This document shows positions 24,941 through 35,214 of a DNA stretch of 64,000 nucleotides, one piece after another. Position numbers and translations under genes: made by a program. The DNA lies in the NCBI RefSeq assembly GCF_024494565.1, contig NZ_JANHDN010000001.1, positions 124,001 to 188,000 of the forward strand, read 5' to 3'. Source of the DNA: Halorubrum rutilum (GTDB lineage: Archaea > Halobacteriota > Halobacteria > Halobacteriales > Haloferacaceae). Below the pieces are notes generated by a model, which saw only the letters and a list, made by a program, of their open reading frames with translations, searched no databases and had not been told where the DNA came from. Numbering within the stretch: the first letter of the stretch is position 1; each line of letters begins with the position of its first letter.

Positions 24941-25807
24941 ATGCGTACCGAAGACGGACTCACGATCTGCGTCCCGTCTTCGGTCGTCCGGGAGGCCGAG
25001 GACGATCGCGAGGCGACTCGCAAACTCGGCTACGTCGCCCGCGCGGCGGCGGTGTTCCGGGCGGATCGACTGGTCGTCTTCCCGGACCGGGAAGGCGAGC
25101 GGCGACGGGGCGGCGAGTACGTTCGGACCGTGCTGGGGTACGCCGCGACCCCTCCGGGGCTCCGCAAGGACCTCTGGGGGGAGCGCGACGAGCTCCGGTA
25201 CGCCGGCGTGCTCCCGCCGCTCCGCGTGCCGTGGCGGACCGGCTCGACCCCGAACGGGGGAGAGTCGAAAACACAGGGACTCGTGACCGAGGTCGGACCT
25301 GAAGGCCGCGTCCGGGTCAATTCCCCGCTGCGGGAACACCCGATCTCCCTGCTCGTCCCCTCCGGAACGGAGGTCGAGCGGGGGGAGCGCGTCACCATCA
25401 GGGTCTCTTCGAGAGAACCGGTCCGCGCCCGCATCACCGGGAAGCCGGAGGACGGCTTCCAGGTCGTGGCCGCGGACCTGTCGGAAGCGCTCGCCGGCGA
25501 CGGACTGGCCGTCGCGACGTCGCGACACGGGGAGGAACTCTCCGTCTCGCGGCTCGGCGGCATCGTCTCGGACGCGCGGGAGGCCGGCGGCTACGCCGTC
25601 GCCTTCGGCGCGCCCGAGCGGGGGCTTCCGGAGATGCTCGGGCTCTCGCCCGACGACATTCGGGCGGCCGTCGCCGACGGCCGTCCGGTCGAACCCGATC
25701 CGGGGTTCGACCTCTGGCTGAATACGATCCCGGCACAGGCGAGCGAGGTCGTCCGAACGGAGGAGGCTCTGTTCGTGACTCTCGGCTCGCTCACACTCAC
25801 GGAGTAA
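24941..25807 (+). CDS. Putative RNA (uridine) methyltransferase, SPOUT family
   Basis: This 288-residue protein lies four bases before rpl3, the usual archaeal position of the COG2106-type putative RNA methyltransferase. Visible features are the N-terminal VPSSVVREAEDDREATRKLGYVARAAAVFRADRLVVFPD segment, an inserted OB-like beta domain (about 105-190, TQGLVTEVGPEGRVRVNSP) and a C-terminal SAM-binding region with AFGAPERGLPEML and LNTIPAQASEVVRTEEAL, where the SPOUT knot forms. Eukaryotic relatives methylate rRNA. An alternative GTG start lies 36 bp upstream, but the ATG matches the usual N-terminus better and follows a TATA-like tatccttttac by about 40 bp. It probably heads the ribosomal operon. 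Confidence 0.85.
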   Translation: MRTEDGLTICVPSSVVREAEDDREATRKLGYVARAAAVFRADRLVVFPDREGERRRGGEYVRTVLGYAATPPGLRKDLWGERDELRYAGVLPPLRVPWRTGSTPNGGESKTQGLVTEVGPEGRVRVNSPLREHPISLLVPSGTEVERGERVTIRVSSREPVRARITGKPEDGFQVVAADLSEALAGDGLAVATSRHGEELSVSRLGGIVSDAREAGGYAVAFGAPERGLPEMLGLSPDDIRAAVADGRPVEPDPGFDLWLNTIPAQASEVVRTEEALFVTLGSLTLTE

Positions 25808-25811
25808 ACAC

Positions 25812-26828
25812 ATGCCACAACCAAGCCGACCACGAAAAGGCTCGCTGGGCTACGGCCCGCGCACCCGCGCAGACCGAGAGGTCCCGCGCATTCGCTCGTG
25901 GCCAGACGACGACGGAGCCCCCGCGCTGCAGGGGTTCGCCGGCTACAAGGCCGGAATGACGCACGTCGTGATGGTCAACGACGAGGCCAACTCGCCGCGT
26001 GAGGGGATGGAAGAGTCCGTTCCCGTCACCGTCGTCGAGACGCCGCCGATGTACGCGGTGGCCCTGCGTGCCTACGAACAGACGGCGTACGGAAAGAAGC
26101 CGGTCGAAGAGGTCTGGGCGACCGAGTTCCACGAGGAGCTCGACCGCGCCCTCGACCTCCCGGCGGAAGACACCTTCGAGGAGGACGCCGAGGAGCTGCG
26201 CGCGTTGCTCGACGACGACGTCGTCGACGACGTCCGCGTCATCACCCACACCGTCCCCTCGGAGCTCGCGAACGTACCCAAGAAGAAGCCCGACGTCATG
26301 GAGACCCGAGTCGGCGGCGGCTCCCTCAAGGAGCGCGTCGACTTCGGGCTCGACCTGGTCGGGGAGGGCGGCGCCCACGAGTTCGGCGACGTCTTCCGCG
26401 CCGGTCAGTACACCGACGTCTCGGGCATCACGAAGGGGAAGGGGACCCAGGGTCCCGTCAAGCGCTGGGGCGTCCAGAAGCGGAAGGGCAAACACGCCCG
26501 CCAGGGATGGCGGCGCCGGATCGGCAACCTCGGTCCGTGGAACCCCTCCCGCGTGCGCTCCACCGTCCCCCAGCAGGGGCAGACCGGCTACCACCAGCGC
26601 ACCGAGCTCAACAAGCGCCTCATCGACTTCGGCGAGGGCGACGACGCCTCCGTCGACGGCGGCTTCGTCAACTACGGCGAGGTCGACGGCGAGTACGCGC
26701 TCATCAAGGGCTCGCTGCCCGGTCCGGACCAGCGCCTGCTTCGGTTCCGCCCGGCCATCCGGCCGAACGACCAGCCGCGCCTCGACCCCGAGGTCCGGTA
26801 CGTATCCACCGCATCCAACCAGGGATAA
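25812..26828 (+). CDS. rpl3: Large subunit ribosomal protein uL3
   Basis: The 338-residue archaeal uL3 binds 23S rRNA near the peptidyl transferase centre and the 3' end. The N-terminus MPQPSRPRKGSLGYGPRTRA and the central GQYTDVSGITKGKGTQGPVKRWG loop, which reaches toward the catalytic centre, are conserved. The next gene starts three bases after the stop. Confidence 0.98.
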   Translation: MPQPSRPRKGSLGYGPRTRADREVPRIRSWPDDDGAPALQGFAGYKAGMTHVVMVNDEANSPREGMEESVPVTVVETPPMYAVALRAYEQTAYGKKPVEEVWATEFHEELDRALDLPAEDTFEEDAEELRALLDDDVVDDVRVITHTVPSELANVPKKKPDVMETRVGGGSLKERVDFGLDLVGEGGAHEFGDVFRAGQYTDVSGITKGKGTQGPVKRWGVQKRKGKHARQGWRRRIGNLGPWNPSRVRSTVPQQGQTGYHQRTELNKRLIDFGEGDDASVDGGFVNYGEVDGEYALIKGSLPGPDQRLLRFRPAIRPNDQPRLDPEVRYVSTASNQG

Positions 26829-26831
26829 CAC

Positions 26832-27578
26832 ATGAACGCAACAGTACACGACCTGGACGGCGGGGACGCGGGCAGTATCGAGCTGCCGGCGATCTTCGAG
26901 ACCGCGTTCCGACCGGACCTCATCGGTCGGGCGGTCTCCGCCGCACAGGCCAACCGGAAACAGGCCTACGGCGCCGACGAGTTCGCCGGGCTGCGGACTC
27001 CCGCGGAGTCGTTCGGCTCCGGGCGCGGGCTCGCACATATCCCGCGCTCCGAGAACGTCGCCCGCCGCGTCCCGAGCGCCGTCTCGGGCCGCGCCGCGCA
27101 CCCGCCGAAGGCCGAGAAGGACCAGAGCAAGAAACTGAACGACAAGGAGCGGCAGTTCGCGATCCGGTCGGCCGTCGCGGCCACGACCGACGCCGAGCTC
27201 GTCGCCGAGCGCGGCCACGCGTTCGACGACGACCTCGCGCTCCCGCTCGTCGTGAGCGACGAGTTCGAGGACCTCCAGAAGACCCAGGACGCCCTGGGCG
27301 TGCTGGAGGCCGTCGGCGCCGACGCCGACATCGAGCGCGCCGAGGAGGGCCGCTCCGTCCGCGCCGGACAGGGCAAGGCCCGCGGCCGCAAGTACAGCCA
27401 GCCGAAGTCCGTCCTCGTCGTCACCAGCGAGGAGCCGTCCCGCGCCGCCCGCAACCTCGCGGGCGTCGACGTCGCGACCGCGGGCGAGGTCAACGCGGAG
27501 GACCTCGCGCCCGGCGGACACCCGGGGCGACTCACGCTGTGGACCGAGAGCGCCGTCGAGGAGGTGGCCGACCGATGA
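26832..27578 (+). CDS. rpl4: Large subunit ribosomal protein uL4
   Basis: A 248-residue uL4 whose long loop (SFGSGRGLAHIPR...) lines the peptide exit tunnel. The archaeal form with FRPDLIGRAVSAAQANRKQAYG and the C-terminal AGEVNAEDLAPGGHPGRLTLWTESAV is complete. The stop codon overlaps the start of uL23 by four bases. Confidence 0.98.
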   Translation: MNATVHDLDGGDAGSIELPAIFETAFRPDLIGRAVSAAQANRKQAYGADEFAGLRTPAESFGSGRGLAHIPRSENVARRVPSAVSGRAAHPPKAEKDQSKKLNDKERQFAIRSAVAATTDAELVAERGHAFDDDLALPLVVSDEFEDLQKTQDALGVLEAVGADADIERAEEGRSVRAGQGKARGRKYSQPKSVLVVTSEEPSRAARNLAGVDVATAGEVNAEDLAPGGHPGRLTLWTESAVEEVADR

Positions 27579-27829
27579 ACTCCGTCATCGAGCACCCGCT
27601 CGTCACCGAGCAGGCGATGAACGAGATGGACTTCAAGAACAAGCTGCTGTTCCTCGTCGACGTCGACGCGACGAAGCCCGACGTCCGCGAGGAGGTCCAG
27701 GACCGCTACGACGTCACCGTCACCGACGTGAACACGCAGGTGACCTCGAAGGGCAAGAAGAAGGCGACCGTCACGCTCTCCGAGGACGACGACGCGACCG
27801 AAATCGCCTCGCGCATCGGGGTGTTCTGA
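27575..27829 (+). CDS. rpl23: Large subunit ribosomal protein uL23
   Basis: An 84-residue uL23 located at the tunnel exit, the docking site for SRP and the translocon. The sequence begins VIEHPLVTEQAMNEMDFKNKLLF and ends in GVF, as usual for the archaeal protein. It overlaps uL4 by ATGA. Confidence 0.97.
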   Translation: MNSVIEHPLVTEQAMNEMDFKNKLLFLVDVDATKPDVREEVQDRYDVTVTDVNTQVTSKGKKKATVTLSEDDDATEIASRIGVF

Positions 27830-27830
27830 G

Positions 27831-28553
27831 ATGGGACGACGAATCCAAGGACAGCGGCGTGGACGCGGCGGCCCGACGTTCCGGGCCCCCTCCCACCGCT
27901 ACAAGGCGGAACTGTCGCACAAGAAGCTCGAAGACGTGGACACGGTCACCGGCGAGATCGTCGGGATCGAACACGACCCCGCCCGCTCGGCCCCCCTCGC
28001 GGAGGTCGAGTTCGAGGACGACGACCGTCGGCTCGTGCTCGCGCCGGAAGGCGTGCGCGTGGGCGAGACGATCCAGGTCGGCGTCTCGGCGGAGATCAAG
28101 CCCGGGAACACGCTCCCGCTGGCCGAGATCCCCGAGGGCGTCCCGGTCTGTAACGTCGAGAGCAACCGCGGGGACGGCGGGAAGTTCGCGCGCGCCTCCG
28201 GCGTGTCCGCGACGCTTCTCACCCACGACCGCGACGTCGCGGTCGTCCAGCTCCCCAGCGGGGAAGTGAAGCGGCTCGACCCGCAGTGCCGCGCCACGAT
28301 CGGCGTGGTCGCGGGCGGCGGCCGGACGGAGAAGCCCTTCGTCAAGGCCGGCAACAAGCACCACAAGATGAAGGCGCGCGGGACCAAATACCCGCGCGTG
28401 CGCGGCGTCGCGATGAACGCCGTCGACCACCCCTTCGGCGGGGGCGGTCGCCAACACCCCGGCCAGCCGAAGTCCGTCTCGCGGGACGCCCCGCCGGGAC
28501 GGAAGGTGGGTGACATCGCATCCAAGCGCACCGGACGAGGTGGCAACAAATGA
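27831..28553 (+). CDS. rpl2: Large subunit ribosomal protein uL2
   Basis: A 240-residue uL2, needed for subunit association and peptidyl transfer. It begins [17 protein letters not shown] and has the conserved C-terminal loop [21 protein letters not shown], which carries the invariant His near the catalytic centre. The TGA overlaps the uS19 start. Confidence 0.98.
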   Translation: MGRRIQGQRRGRGGPTFRAPSHRYKAELSHKKLEDVDTVTGEIVGIEHDPARSAPLAEVEFEDDDRRLVLAPEGVRVGETIQVGVSAEIKPGNTLPLAEIPEGVPVCNVESNRGDGGKFARASGVSATLLTHDRDVAVVQLPSGEVKRLDPQCRATIGVVAGGGRTEKPFVKAGNKHHKMKARGTKYPRVRGVAMNAVDHPFGGGGRQHPGQPKSVSRDAPPGRKVGDIASKRTGRGGNK

Positions 28554-28975
28554 GTTCCAACTACCGAACCGGCCGCGAGGGCAAGGAGTTCGCCTACCGC
28601 GGTCACTCGCTCGACGAGCTGCAGGAGATGGACGTCGAAGAGGTCGCGGAACTGCTCCCCGCACGCCAGCGGCGAAGCATCGTTCGCGGCCTCGGCACCG
28701 AACAGCAGAAGCTGCTGGAGACGGTGCGGAGCCGCGACAAGGAGACGACGGCGGACGACCCGATCCGGACGCACCTGCGCGACATGCCGGTGCTGCCGGA
28801 GTTCGTCGGCGTCACCTTCTCCGTGTACAACGGACACAGCTTCGAACGCGTGCAGGTCGAGCCCCAGATGATCGGACACTACCTGGGCGAGTTCCACCTC
28901 ACGCGAAGCACCGTCGAACACGGTCAGGCCGGCATCGGCGCGACCCGGTCCTCGAAGTTCGTGCCCCTCAAGTAA
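28550..28975 (+). CDS. rps19: Small subunit ribosomal protein uS19
   Basis: A 141-residue uS19 in the 30S head, contacting the A-site region. The core [25 protein letters not shown] and the C-terminal [29 protein letters not shown] are typical of the archaeal/eukaryotic (S15) form. Confidence 0.97.
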   Translation: MSSNYRTGREGKEFAYRGHSLDELQEMDVEEVAELLPARQRRSIVRGLGTEQQKLLETVRSRDKETTADDPIRTHLRDMPVLPEFVGVTFSVYNGHSFERVQVEPQMIGHYLGEFHLTRSTVEHGQAGIGATRSSKFVPLK

Positions 28976-28977
28976 CA

Positions 28978-29442
28978 ATGGGAATCAACTACAGCGTCGA
29001 GGCCGACCCGGAGACCACCGCCAAGGGGATGCTCCGCGACCGGCCCATCAGCGTGAAGGACAGCAAGGAGATCTCCCGGGAGATCAAAGGCGAGACCGTC
29101 GCCGACGCCGAGGAGTTCCTCCAGGAGGTCATCGACGAGGAGACGTCGGTGCCCATGCGCCAGCACAACGCCGGCGCGGGCCACCGCTCCGACATCGACG
29201 GCTGGGACGCGGGACGGTACCCCGAGAAGGCCGCCAAGGACTTCCTGAAGCTCTTAGAGAACGTCAAGAACAACGCGACCGAACAGGGGTTCGACGGCGA
29301 CGAGATGGTCATCAAACACGTCGCCCCGCACAAGGTCGGCGAGCGACCCGGACGGAACCCGCGGGCCGCGGGCGCCACGCAGTGGAACACCACCCTCGCC
29401 GATGTCGAGCTCATCATCGAGGACCCGGAGGCCGACGACTAA
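28978..29442 (+). CDS. rpl22: Large subunit ribosomal protein uL22
   Basis: A 154-residue uL22; its beta-hairpin ([15 protein letters not shown]) reaches the exit tunnel constriction. The N-terminal [27 protein letters not shown] is archaeal-type. The TAA shares its last base with the uS3 ATG. Confidence 0.97.
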   Translation: MGINYSVEADPETTAKGMLRDRPISVKDSKEISREIKGETVADAEEFLQEVIDEETSVPMRQHNAGAGHRSDIDGWDAGRYPEKAAKDFLKLLENVKNNATEQGFDGDEMVIKHVAPHKVGERPGRNPRAAGATQWNTTLADVELIIEDPEADD

Positions 29443-30380
29443 TGGCTGACGAACACCAATTCATCGAGGACGGCCTGCGCCGTTCACAGATCAACGAGTT
29501 CTTCGCGGACGAGCTCGGCCGAGCCGGCTACGGCGGCATGGACGTCGCCAAGACGCCGATGGGCACGCAGATCGTCCTGAAGGCCGAGAAGCCCGGCATG
29601 GTGATCGGGAAGGGCGGGAAGAACATCCGCAAGATCACCACCGAGCTGGAGGACCGCTTCGACATGGACGACCCGCAGATCGACGTTCAGGAGGTCGACG
29701 AGCCCGACCTGAACGCCCAGATCGTCGCGGACCGTCTCGCGAACGCCCTCGAACGCGGCTGGTACTTCCGGAAGGCCGGTCACACGACGATCGACCGGAT
29801 CATGGACGCCGGCGCGCTGGGCGCCGAGATCGTCCTGAGCGGGAAGGTCACCGGCGCGCGCTCGCGCGTCGAGAAGTTCAACCGCGGCTATATCAAGCAC
29901 AACGGCGAGCCCGCGGAGGAGGTCGTCGACCACGGCCAGGGCGTCGCGGTGATGAAGCTCGGGACGATCGGCGTCAACGTGAAGATCATCCCGCCGGGCG
30001 CGCAGCTCCCGGACGACTTCGAGGTCCGCGAGGACGCCGAGGTCCCGGAGGTCGAGCAGGCCGCCGCCGCCGGTGACGACGAGGGCGTCGAGGCGCTCCT
30101 CGAAGAGGAGCCCGAGGAGGTCCCCGACGTCGGCGCGGACGACGACGACGTCGAGGTGCCCGACGAGGACCCGACCGACCTCATCGACGAGGAGGTCGTC
30201 GAAGAGGTCGTCGAGGAGACGCAGGACACGGCCGCGGAGGCGACCGACGTCGCCGCCGAGGAACCGGTCGGCGACGCCGAGGCGGACGACGTCGACGAGC
30301 TCGACGAGGAGATCGAATCGGAGGCGGCGGACCTGGTCGCCGAGATGGAAGCCGCGGACGACGAGGAGGAGGACGAATAA
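29442..30380 (+). CDS. rps3: Small subunit ribosomal protein uS3 with long acidic C-terminal tail
   Basis: A 312-residue uS3 at the mRNA entry channel. The KH domain has its GKGG loop at 56-59 ([13 protein letters not shown]) and the C-terminal domain contains the basic [17 protein letters not shown] and [15 protein letters not shown]. After about residue 190 comes an almost uninterrupted acidic Glu/Asp/Val tail of some 120 residues, which is much longer than in non-halophilic archaea and typical of haloarchaea. It overlaps uL29 by one base. Confidence 0.97.
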   Translation: MADEHQFIEDGLRRSQINEFFADELGRAGYGGMDVAKTPMGTQIVLKAEKPGMVIGKGGKNIRKITTELEDRFDMDDPQIDVQEVDEPDLNAQIVADRLANALERGWYFRKAGHTTIDRIMDAGALGAEIVLSGKVTGARSRVEKFNRGYIKHNGEPAEEVVDHGQGVAVMKLGTIGVNVKIIPPGAQLPDDFEVREDAEVPEVEQAAAAGDDEGVEALLEEEPEEVPDVGADDDDVEVPDEDPTDLIDEEVVEEVVEETQDTAAEATDVAAEEPVGDAEADDVDELDEEIESEAADLVAEMEAADDEEEDE

Positions 30381-30592
30381 TGGCGATCCTCTACACCGAC
30401 GAGATCCGCGACATGACGGCGGCCGAGCGCCAGGTCGAGCTCGAGGAGCTGGAGACCGAGCTGCTCAACTCCAAGGCGCAGCGCGCGGCCGGCGGCATGC
30501 CGGAGAGCCCGGGCCGCGTGAAGGAGCTGAAGAAGACGATCGCGCGGATCAAGACGATCCAGCAGGAAGAAGGCGACTTCGAGGACGAATAA
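30380..30592 (+). CDS. rpl29: Large subunit ribosomal protein uL29
   Basis: A 70-residue two-helix protein near the tunnel exit and a chaperone/SRP contact site. The sequence [30 protein letters not shown] and [25 protein letters not shown] is characteristic. Rnp1 starts two bases after the stop. Confidence 0.96.
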   Translation: MAILYTDEIRDMTAAERQVELEELETELLNSKAQRAAGGMPESPGRVKELKKTIARIKTIQQEEGDFEDE

Positions 30593-30594
30593 CG

Positions 30595-31053
30595 ATGATA
30601 TCCCCCGACACGCTCGTCCGGCACGAACTCGTCGGCCTCCCGGTTCGGGTGGCCGACGCCGCCAGCGACGCCCACGCGGGCGTCGCCGGCCGCGTGCTGT
30701 CCGAGACGTTCGGCACCCTCGTGGTCCGGACGCCGTCGGGGGACAAGCGCGTGCCCAAGTCGGGCGCGACGTTCGAGTTCGGCGTCGTCGAGACGCCGAC
30801 CGCTCGCACAGATGAAGCCGCCGACGGCGCGCAGTCGTCGGGGTCCGCGTCCCAACTCGGGTCGGATACTACGGGGGTCCGCCCCCGTCAGTCTGGCCCG
30901 TCCGGGTCCGAAAGCGTCGTCACCGGTGACGGCGCGGATCCGGCGAGCCACCGCGGCGAGTGCAAAGACGCGGTCTACGTGACGGTGGATGGCGATCGGT
31001 TGCGGCATCGGCCCGCCGAACGCACCGAACGAGGTGTCACACAATGGCGATAG
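30595..31053 (+). CDS. rnp1: RNase P protein component 1 (Rpp29/Pop4 family)
   Basis: A 152-residue subunit of RNase P, which with the RNA at 5.2 kb matures tRNA 5' ends. The Sm-like core is seen as [52 protein letters not shown] and the C-terminal [20 protein letters not shown]. Between the last two core strands lies a low-complexity Ser/Gly/Asp-rich insertion of about 50 residues (about 68-120) that makes it longer than the usual 90-100 residues. It overlaps uS17 by ten bases in another frame. Confidence 0.92.
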   Translation: MISPDTLVRHELVGLPVRVADAASDAHAGVAGRVLSETFGTLVVRTPSGDKRVPKSGATFEFGVVETPTARTDEAADGAQSSGSASQLGSDTTGVRPRQSGPSGSESVVTGDGADPASHRGECKDAVYVTVDGDRLRHRPAERTERGVTQWR

Positions 31054-31388
31054 GAATCGACGTACCCACGCCTCCGGAGCCAGACAACCCGGAGGATTAC
31101 GACTACGAGAAGTGCCCGTTCCACGGGCAGCTCTCCGTCCGCGGCCAGACCCGGGAGGGAACGGTCGTGTCGACGGATATGGAAAAGACCGTCATCGTCG
31201 AGCGAGAGTACGACGTGTTCGTACCGAAATACGACCGGTACATGAAGCGTCGCTCGCGCATCCCGGCCCACGTGCCGGGCGTGCTCGACTCGCTCGAAGT
31301 CGGTGACGAAGTGACGATCGCGGAGACGCGACCGCTCTCGAAGACGAAGTCCCACGTCGTCGTCGAGAACCTGTCGGGTGATCGGTGA
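31044..31388 (+). CDS. rps17: Small subunit ribosomal protein uS17
   Basis: A 114-residue OB-fold protein of the 30S body. It has the archaeal N-terminal extension [20 protein letters not shown] and the core [34 protein letters not shown]. It starts ten bases inside rnp1, so translation is probably coupled; its TGA overlaps the uL14 ATG. Confidence 0.97.
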   Translation: MAIGIDVPTPPEPDNPEDYDYEKCPFHGQLSVRGQTREGTVVSTDMEKTVIVEREYDVFVPKYDRYMKRRSRIPAHVPGVLDSLEVGDEVTIAETRPLSKTKSHVVVENLSGDR

Positions 31389-31786
31389 TGGAGGCCCTCA
31401 AGGCCGACGTCACGCAGGGGCTCTCGAAGGGCTCGCTGATCGCGTGCGCCGACAACACCGGCGCCCGCGAGCTGAAGGTGATCTCCGTGTCGGGCTACTC
31501 CGGCACGAAGAACCGCCACCCGAAGGCAGGTATCGGCGACAAGGTGACCGTCTCGGTCACCAAGGGGACCCCGGAGATGCGGCGGCAGGTGCTGGAGGCG
31601 GTCGTCGTCCGCCAGCGCAAGCCGATCCGCCGCCCGAGCGGGACCCGAGTGAAGTTCGAGGACAACGCGGCCGTCGTCATCGACGACCTCGAGGAGCCGC
31701 GGGGCACGGAGATCAAGGGCCCCGTCGCCCGCGAGGTCGCCGAACGATTCGGGAGCATCGCCTCGACCGCGACGATGATCGTCTGA
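31388..31786 (+). CDS. rpl14: Large subunit ribosomal protein uL14
   Basis: A 132-residue uL14 at the subunit interface near the translational GTPase site. The start [32 protein letters not shown] and the central [27 protein letters not shown] basic loop are conserved. An upstream GTG in frame is inside uS17 and is not used. Confidence 0.97.
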   Translation: MEALKADVTQGLSKGSLIACADNTGARELKVISVSGYSGTKNRHPKAGIGDKVTVSVTKGTPEMRRQVLEAVVVRQRKPIRRPSGTRVKFEDNAAVVIDDLEEPRGTEIKGPVAREVAERFGSIASTATMIV

Positions 31787-31788
31787 TC

Positions 31789-32145
31789 ATGACGAAACAG
31801 CCACGCAAACAGCGAAAACGGTCGGAGACCGCGCCGCTCCACGAGCGGCAGAACCAGGTCCGGGCCACCCTCACGGACGACCTCCGCGAGGAGTACGGAC
31901 AGCGCAACGTCCGCGTCAACGCCGGCGACACCGTCGAGGTGCTTCGCGGCGACGCGGCCGGGACGGAGGCGGAGGTCGTCGCCGTCGACCTGTCCGCGGA
32001 ACGGATCACCGTCGAGGACGTCACCGTCGAGAAGGCGGACGGGGAGGAGGTTCCCCGTCCCATCCCGGCGAGCAACGTCCGGGTGACCGATCTGGACCTG
32101 GAAGACGACCGCCGTGCGGCGCGGCTCCGGGAGGACAACGAATGA
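31789..32145 (+). CDS. rpl24: Large subunit ribosomal protein uL24
   Basis: A 118-residue KOW-domain protein initiating 50S assembly. It begins [24 protein letters not shown], typical of archaeal L24, with the KOW segment [25 protein letters not shown]. It overlaps eS4 by ATGA. Confidence 0.97.
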   Translation: MTKQPRKQRKRSETAPLHERQNQVRATLTDDLREEYGQRNVRVNAGDTVEVLRGDAAGTEAEVVAVDLSAERITVEDVTVEKADGEEVPRPIPASNVRVTDLDLEDDRRAARLREDNE

Positions 32146-32882
32146 CGCGACACCAGAAGCGACTGTCGGTACCGAACTCCTGGCCGGTCGAGCGCAAGAC
32201 GAACACGTTCACCGTGAAGGCGGGCGCGGGCCCGCACGGCGAGGCGGGCGTTCCGCTCGTCGTCCTGCTGCGGGACGTGCTCGGCTACGTCGACTCGACG
32301 AAGGAGGCGCGCTACGCGCTGAACAACGACTCGGTCCTCGTCAACGGGGACGCGGTGTCGGACGAGCAGCGTCCGATCGGGATGTTCGACATCCTGGCGT
32401 TCCCCGAGCGCGGGGAGTTCTTCCGCGTCTTCCCCGACGAGGGCGGTCGGCTCGCGCTGACCCCCGTCGACGAGGAGGCCGCGGGCAGCCGGCTCGGGAA
32501 GATCACGAACAAGACCGTCGTCCCCGGCGGCGCCGTCCAGCTGACGCTCCACGACGGGGCGAACGTCCGCGTCGACGACGACGCGCCGTACGACACCAAG
32601 GACTCGATCGTCGTCGACAACGAGTCGAAGGAGATCGTCGCCCACTTCGAGTACGAGGAGGGCGCCCTGGTCACCGCCGTCGCCGGCCAGCACGCCGGCC
32701 GGATCGGCGAGGTCGACGACATCGACGTGACGCTCGGCTCGGGCTCGAACACCGTGTACGTCGACGACGACGACGGCGGCTACGAGACGGTCGAGGAGTA
32801 CCTCGTCGTCATCGACGAGAACTTCACGGGCGAGGAGGACGACGCGACCGACGCCGAGGAGGCGGGTGATTCGGATGAGTGA
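32142..32882 (+). CDS. rps4e: Small subunit ribosomal protein eS4
   Basis: A 246-residue archaeal/eukaryotic eS4 with an N-terminal [22 protein letters not shown], an S4-like RNA-binding region and a KOW segment near residue 175. It overlaps the uL5 start by eight bases. Confidence 0.97.
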   Translation: MTRHQKRLSVPNSWPVERKTNTFTVKAGAGPHGEAGVPLVVLLRDVLGYVDSTKEARYALNNDSVLVNGDAVSDEQRPIGMFDILAFPERGEFFRVFPDEGGRLALTPVDEEAAGSRLGKITNKTVVPGGAVQLTLHDGANVRVDDDAPYDTKDSIVVDNESKEIVAHFEYEEGALVTAVAGQHAGRIGEVDDIDVTLGSGSNTVYVDDDDGGYETVEEYLVVIDENFTGEEDDATDAEEAGDSDE

Positions 32883-33399
32883 GTCCGAGAGCGCCGCCCA
32901 CGAGATGCGCGAGCCGTACCTGGAAAAGGTCGTCGTCCACATGGGCGTCGGGCAGGGCGGTGAGCCGCTCGCCGACGCCGAGGAGATCATCGAGGAGATC
33001 ACGGGCCAGCAGTCGGTCCGGACCACCTCGAAGCGCACCATCGCCGAGTTCGGGATCCGCAAGGGCGACCCGATCGGCGTCAAGGTGACGCTGCGGGGCG
33101 AGGACGCGCACGACTTCCTCGCGACCGCGCTCGACGTCGTCGACGTCTCGCGGAGCCAGTTCGACGACACGGGCAACCTGAGCTTCGGGGTCGAGGACCA
33201 CACCGACTTCCCGAGCCAGGAGTACGACCCGAACATCGGCATCTACGGGCTCGACGTGACGACGACGATCGTCCGGCCCGGCTACCGCGTGTCGAAGCGG
33301 GACAAGGCGACGGCGTCTATCCCCGCGAACCACCGGATGACCGTCGAGGACGCGGCCGCGTTCCTCGAGACCAACTTCGACGTAGAGGTAACGGAATGA
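32875..33399 (+). CDS. rpl5: Large subunit ribosomal protein uL5
   Basis: A 174-residue uL5 that binds 5S rRNA and contacts the P-site tRNA. Conserved segments are [39 protein letters not shown] and [18 protein letters not shown]. It overlaps the uS14 start by ATGA. Confidence 0.97.
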   Translation: MSESESAAHEMREPYLEKVVVHMGVGQGGEPLADAEEIIEEITGQQSVRTTSKRTIAEFGIRKGDPIGVKVTLRGEDAHDFLATALDVVDVSRSQFDDTGNLSFGVEDHTDFPSQEYDPNIGIYGLDVTTTIVRPGYRVSKRDKATASIPANHRMTVEDAAAFLETNFDVEVTE

Positions 33400-33569
33400 G
33401 CGAAGCGAACAACGACACGGGCGAACACGCGGCGAAGCGCACCGACTCCCGGCACAGCTGCCGGCGGTGCGACCGCGAGCAGGGGCTCGTCGGGAAGTAC
33501 GACATCAACCTCTGCCGGCAGTGTTTCCGCGAGGTCGCCCGAGACATGGGATTCGAGAAGTACAGCTAA
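33396..33569 (+). CDS. rps14: Small subunit ribosomal protein uS14 (zinc-binding)
   Basis: A 57-residue zinc-binding uS14 in the 30S head. Zinc ligands are Cys22, Cys25, Cys40 and Cys43 (CRRC and CRQC). The product ends in GFEKYS. It was too short for the supplied reading-frame list but is unmistakable between uL5 and uS8. Confidence 0.96.
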   Translation: MSEANNDTGEHAAKRTDSRHSCRRCDREQGLVGKYDINLCRQCFREVARDMGFEKYS

Positions 33570-33571
33570 TC

Positions 33572-33964
33572 ATGACAGGAAACGATCCATTCACCAACGC
33601 GCTCGCCGGCATGGACAACGCCGAGAGCGTTGGCCACCTGTCGTACACGGTTGAGCCCGCCTCCAACATCATCGGCTCCGTCCTCGAGGTCCTCTACGAC
33701 CGCGGGTACGTCGACGGCTTCGAGTACGTCGACGACGGGAAGGCCGGGAAGTTCGAGGTCGAACTGAAAGGCGCGATCAACGAGTGTGGCGCCGTCAAGC
33801 CCCGCTACTCCGCGGGCGCAGACGAGTTCGAGAAGTGGGAGAAGCGATACCTCCCCGCCCGCGACTACGGGACGCTCATCGTCACGACGAGCCACGGCGT
33901 CATGAGCCACTACGAGGCCCGCGAGGAGGGCATCGGCGGCCAAGTGATCGCATACGTCTACTAA
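33572..33964 (+). CDS. rps8: Small subunit ribosomal protein uS8
   Basis: A 130-residue uS8 that organises the central domain of 16S rRNA. It starts MTGNDPFTNALAGMDNAESVGH and ends with the conserved TLIVTTSHGVMSHYEAREEGIGGQVIAYVY. It lies two bases after uS14. Confidence 0.97.
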   Translation: MTGNDPFTNALAGMDNAESVGHLSYTVEPASNIIGSVLEVLYDRGYVDGFEYVDDGKAGKFEVELKGAINECGAVKPRYSAGADEFEKWEKRYLPARDYGTLIVTTSHGVMSHYEAREEGIGGQVIAYVY

Positions 33965-33966
33965 CA

Positions 33967-34500
33967 ATGAACAGAGTCGAAATCGAGATTCCGGACGACG
34001 TCTCCGCCGAGACCGACCACCTCGAACTCACCGTCGAGGGTCCCAACGGGAGCGTCACGCGACGCCTCTGGTACCCCGACGTCGAGGTCACGGTCGAGGA
34101 CGGTGTCGTCGCGATCGCCTCCGAGAGCGAGGACGCGAAGACGAACGCCACGGTCGGCACCTTCGAGAGCCACGTCGCCAACATGATCCACGGCGTCACC
34201 GACGGATGGGAGTACACGATGGAAGTGTACTACGCCCACTTCCCGATGCAGGTGACCGTGGAGGGCGACGAGGTCGTCATCGAGAACTTCCTCGGCGAGC
34301 GAGCACAGCGACGCACCCCGATCCGCGGGGACACGGACGTACAGGTCGACGGCGAGACGGTCACGCTCTCGGGCTCCGACAAGGAGGCCGTGGGGCAGAC
34401 CGCCGCCGACATCGAACAGCTGACGAAGGTGACCGACAAGGACACGCGCGTCTTCCAGGACGGCGTGTACATCGTCGAGAAGCCGACCGGAGGTGCCTAA
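33967..34500 (+). CDS. rpl6: Large subunit ribosomal protein uL6
   Basis: A 177-residue uL6 near the sarcin-ricin loop, formed by two related domains. The segments VEGPNGSVTRRL and HVANMIHGVTDGWEYTMEVYYAHFP are conserved. It lies two bases after uS8. Confidence 0.97.
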   Translation: MNRVEIEIPDDVSAETDHLELTVEGPNGSVTRRLWYPDVEVTVEDGVVAIASESEDAKTNATVGTFESHVANMIHGVTDGWEYTMEVYYAHFPMQVTVEGDEVVIENFLGERAQRRTPIRGDTDVQVDGETVTLSGSDKEAVGQTAADIEQLTKVTDKDTRVFQDGVYIVEKPTGGA

Positions 34501-34503
34501 CCG

Positions 34504-35214
34504 ATGGCAGACGAACTGGAAGACATCAGCGGCGTCGGTCCCTCGAAGGCGGACGCCCTTCGCGAGGCCGGCTACGAGACGGTCGAGGACGTGAAGGCCG
34601 CCTCCCAATCGGAGCTCTCCGAGGTCGACGGCGTCGGCAACGCGCTCGCGGCGCGCATCAAGGCCGACGTCGGCGGGCTGGAGGTCGACGAGGAGGCGGA
34701 CGCGGAGATCGAAGACGAGACCGAGGAGGAGGCGGCCGACGAGGCCGAATCCGACGAGGCGGTCGAGACGGAGCTTCGCCCCCGCGGCCACGCCGACAAG
34801 ACGCCGGCGCTGGACGACGAGACCGCTCGCGCGCTCGCACAGAAGCACCGCGAGGGGAAACCGCAGTTCAACCGGCAGGACTACCACAAGAAGAAGCGGA
34901 TCCCGACGTCGTGGCGCAAGCCGCGCGGCGGGCTCTCCAAGCAGCGCCGCCGCATGAAGGCGAAGGGGCCCGTCGTCGAGGCCGGCTTCCGCTCGCCGAA
35001 GGCGGCCCGCGACCTGCACCCGAGCGGCTTCGAGGAGGTCCGCGTGCACAACACGGACGACCTCGAGGGCGTCGACGGTGACACGCAGGCGGTGCGGATC
35101 GCCTCGAAGGTCGGCGGTCGCAAGCGCGAACTGATCGAAGACGAGGCGGCGGAGCGCGAGATCCGCGTGCTGAACCCGACCTACGTCGAAGTGGAGGTCG
35201 ACGACGATGAGTGA
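34504..35214 (+). CDS. rpl32e: Large subunit ribosomal protein eL32 with N-terminal helix-hairpin-helix extension
   Basis: A 236-residue eL32, about twice the length of the core family. The eL32 core is in residues 115-236 ([32 protein letters not shown]). In front of it is a helix-hairpin-helix domain ([26 protein letters not shown] and [12 protein letters not shown], residues 1-57) and an acidic linker (60-90). This extension is known in haloarchaeal L32e and may bind rRNA or DNA. The end overlaps eL19 by eight bases. Confidence 0.97.
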   Translation: MADELEDISGVGPSKADALREAGYETVEDVKAASQSELSEVDGVGNALAARIKADVGGLEVDEEADAEIEDETEEEAADEAESDEAVETELRPRGHADKTPALDDETARALAQKHREGKPQFNRQDYHKKKRIPTSWRKPRGGLSKQRRRMKAKGPVVEAGFRSPKAARDLHPSGFEEVRVHNTDDLEGVDGDTQAVRIASKVGGRKRELIEDEAAEREIRVLNPTYVEVEVDDDE

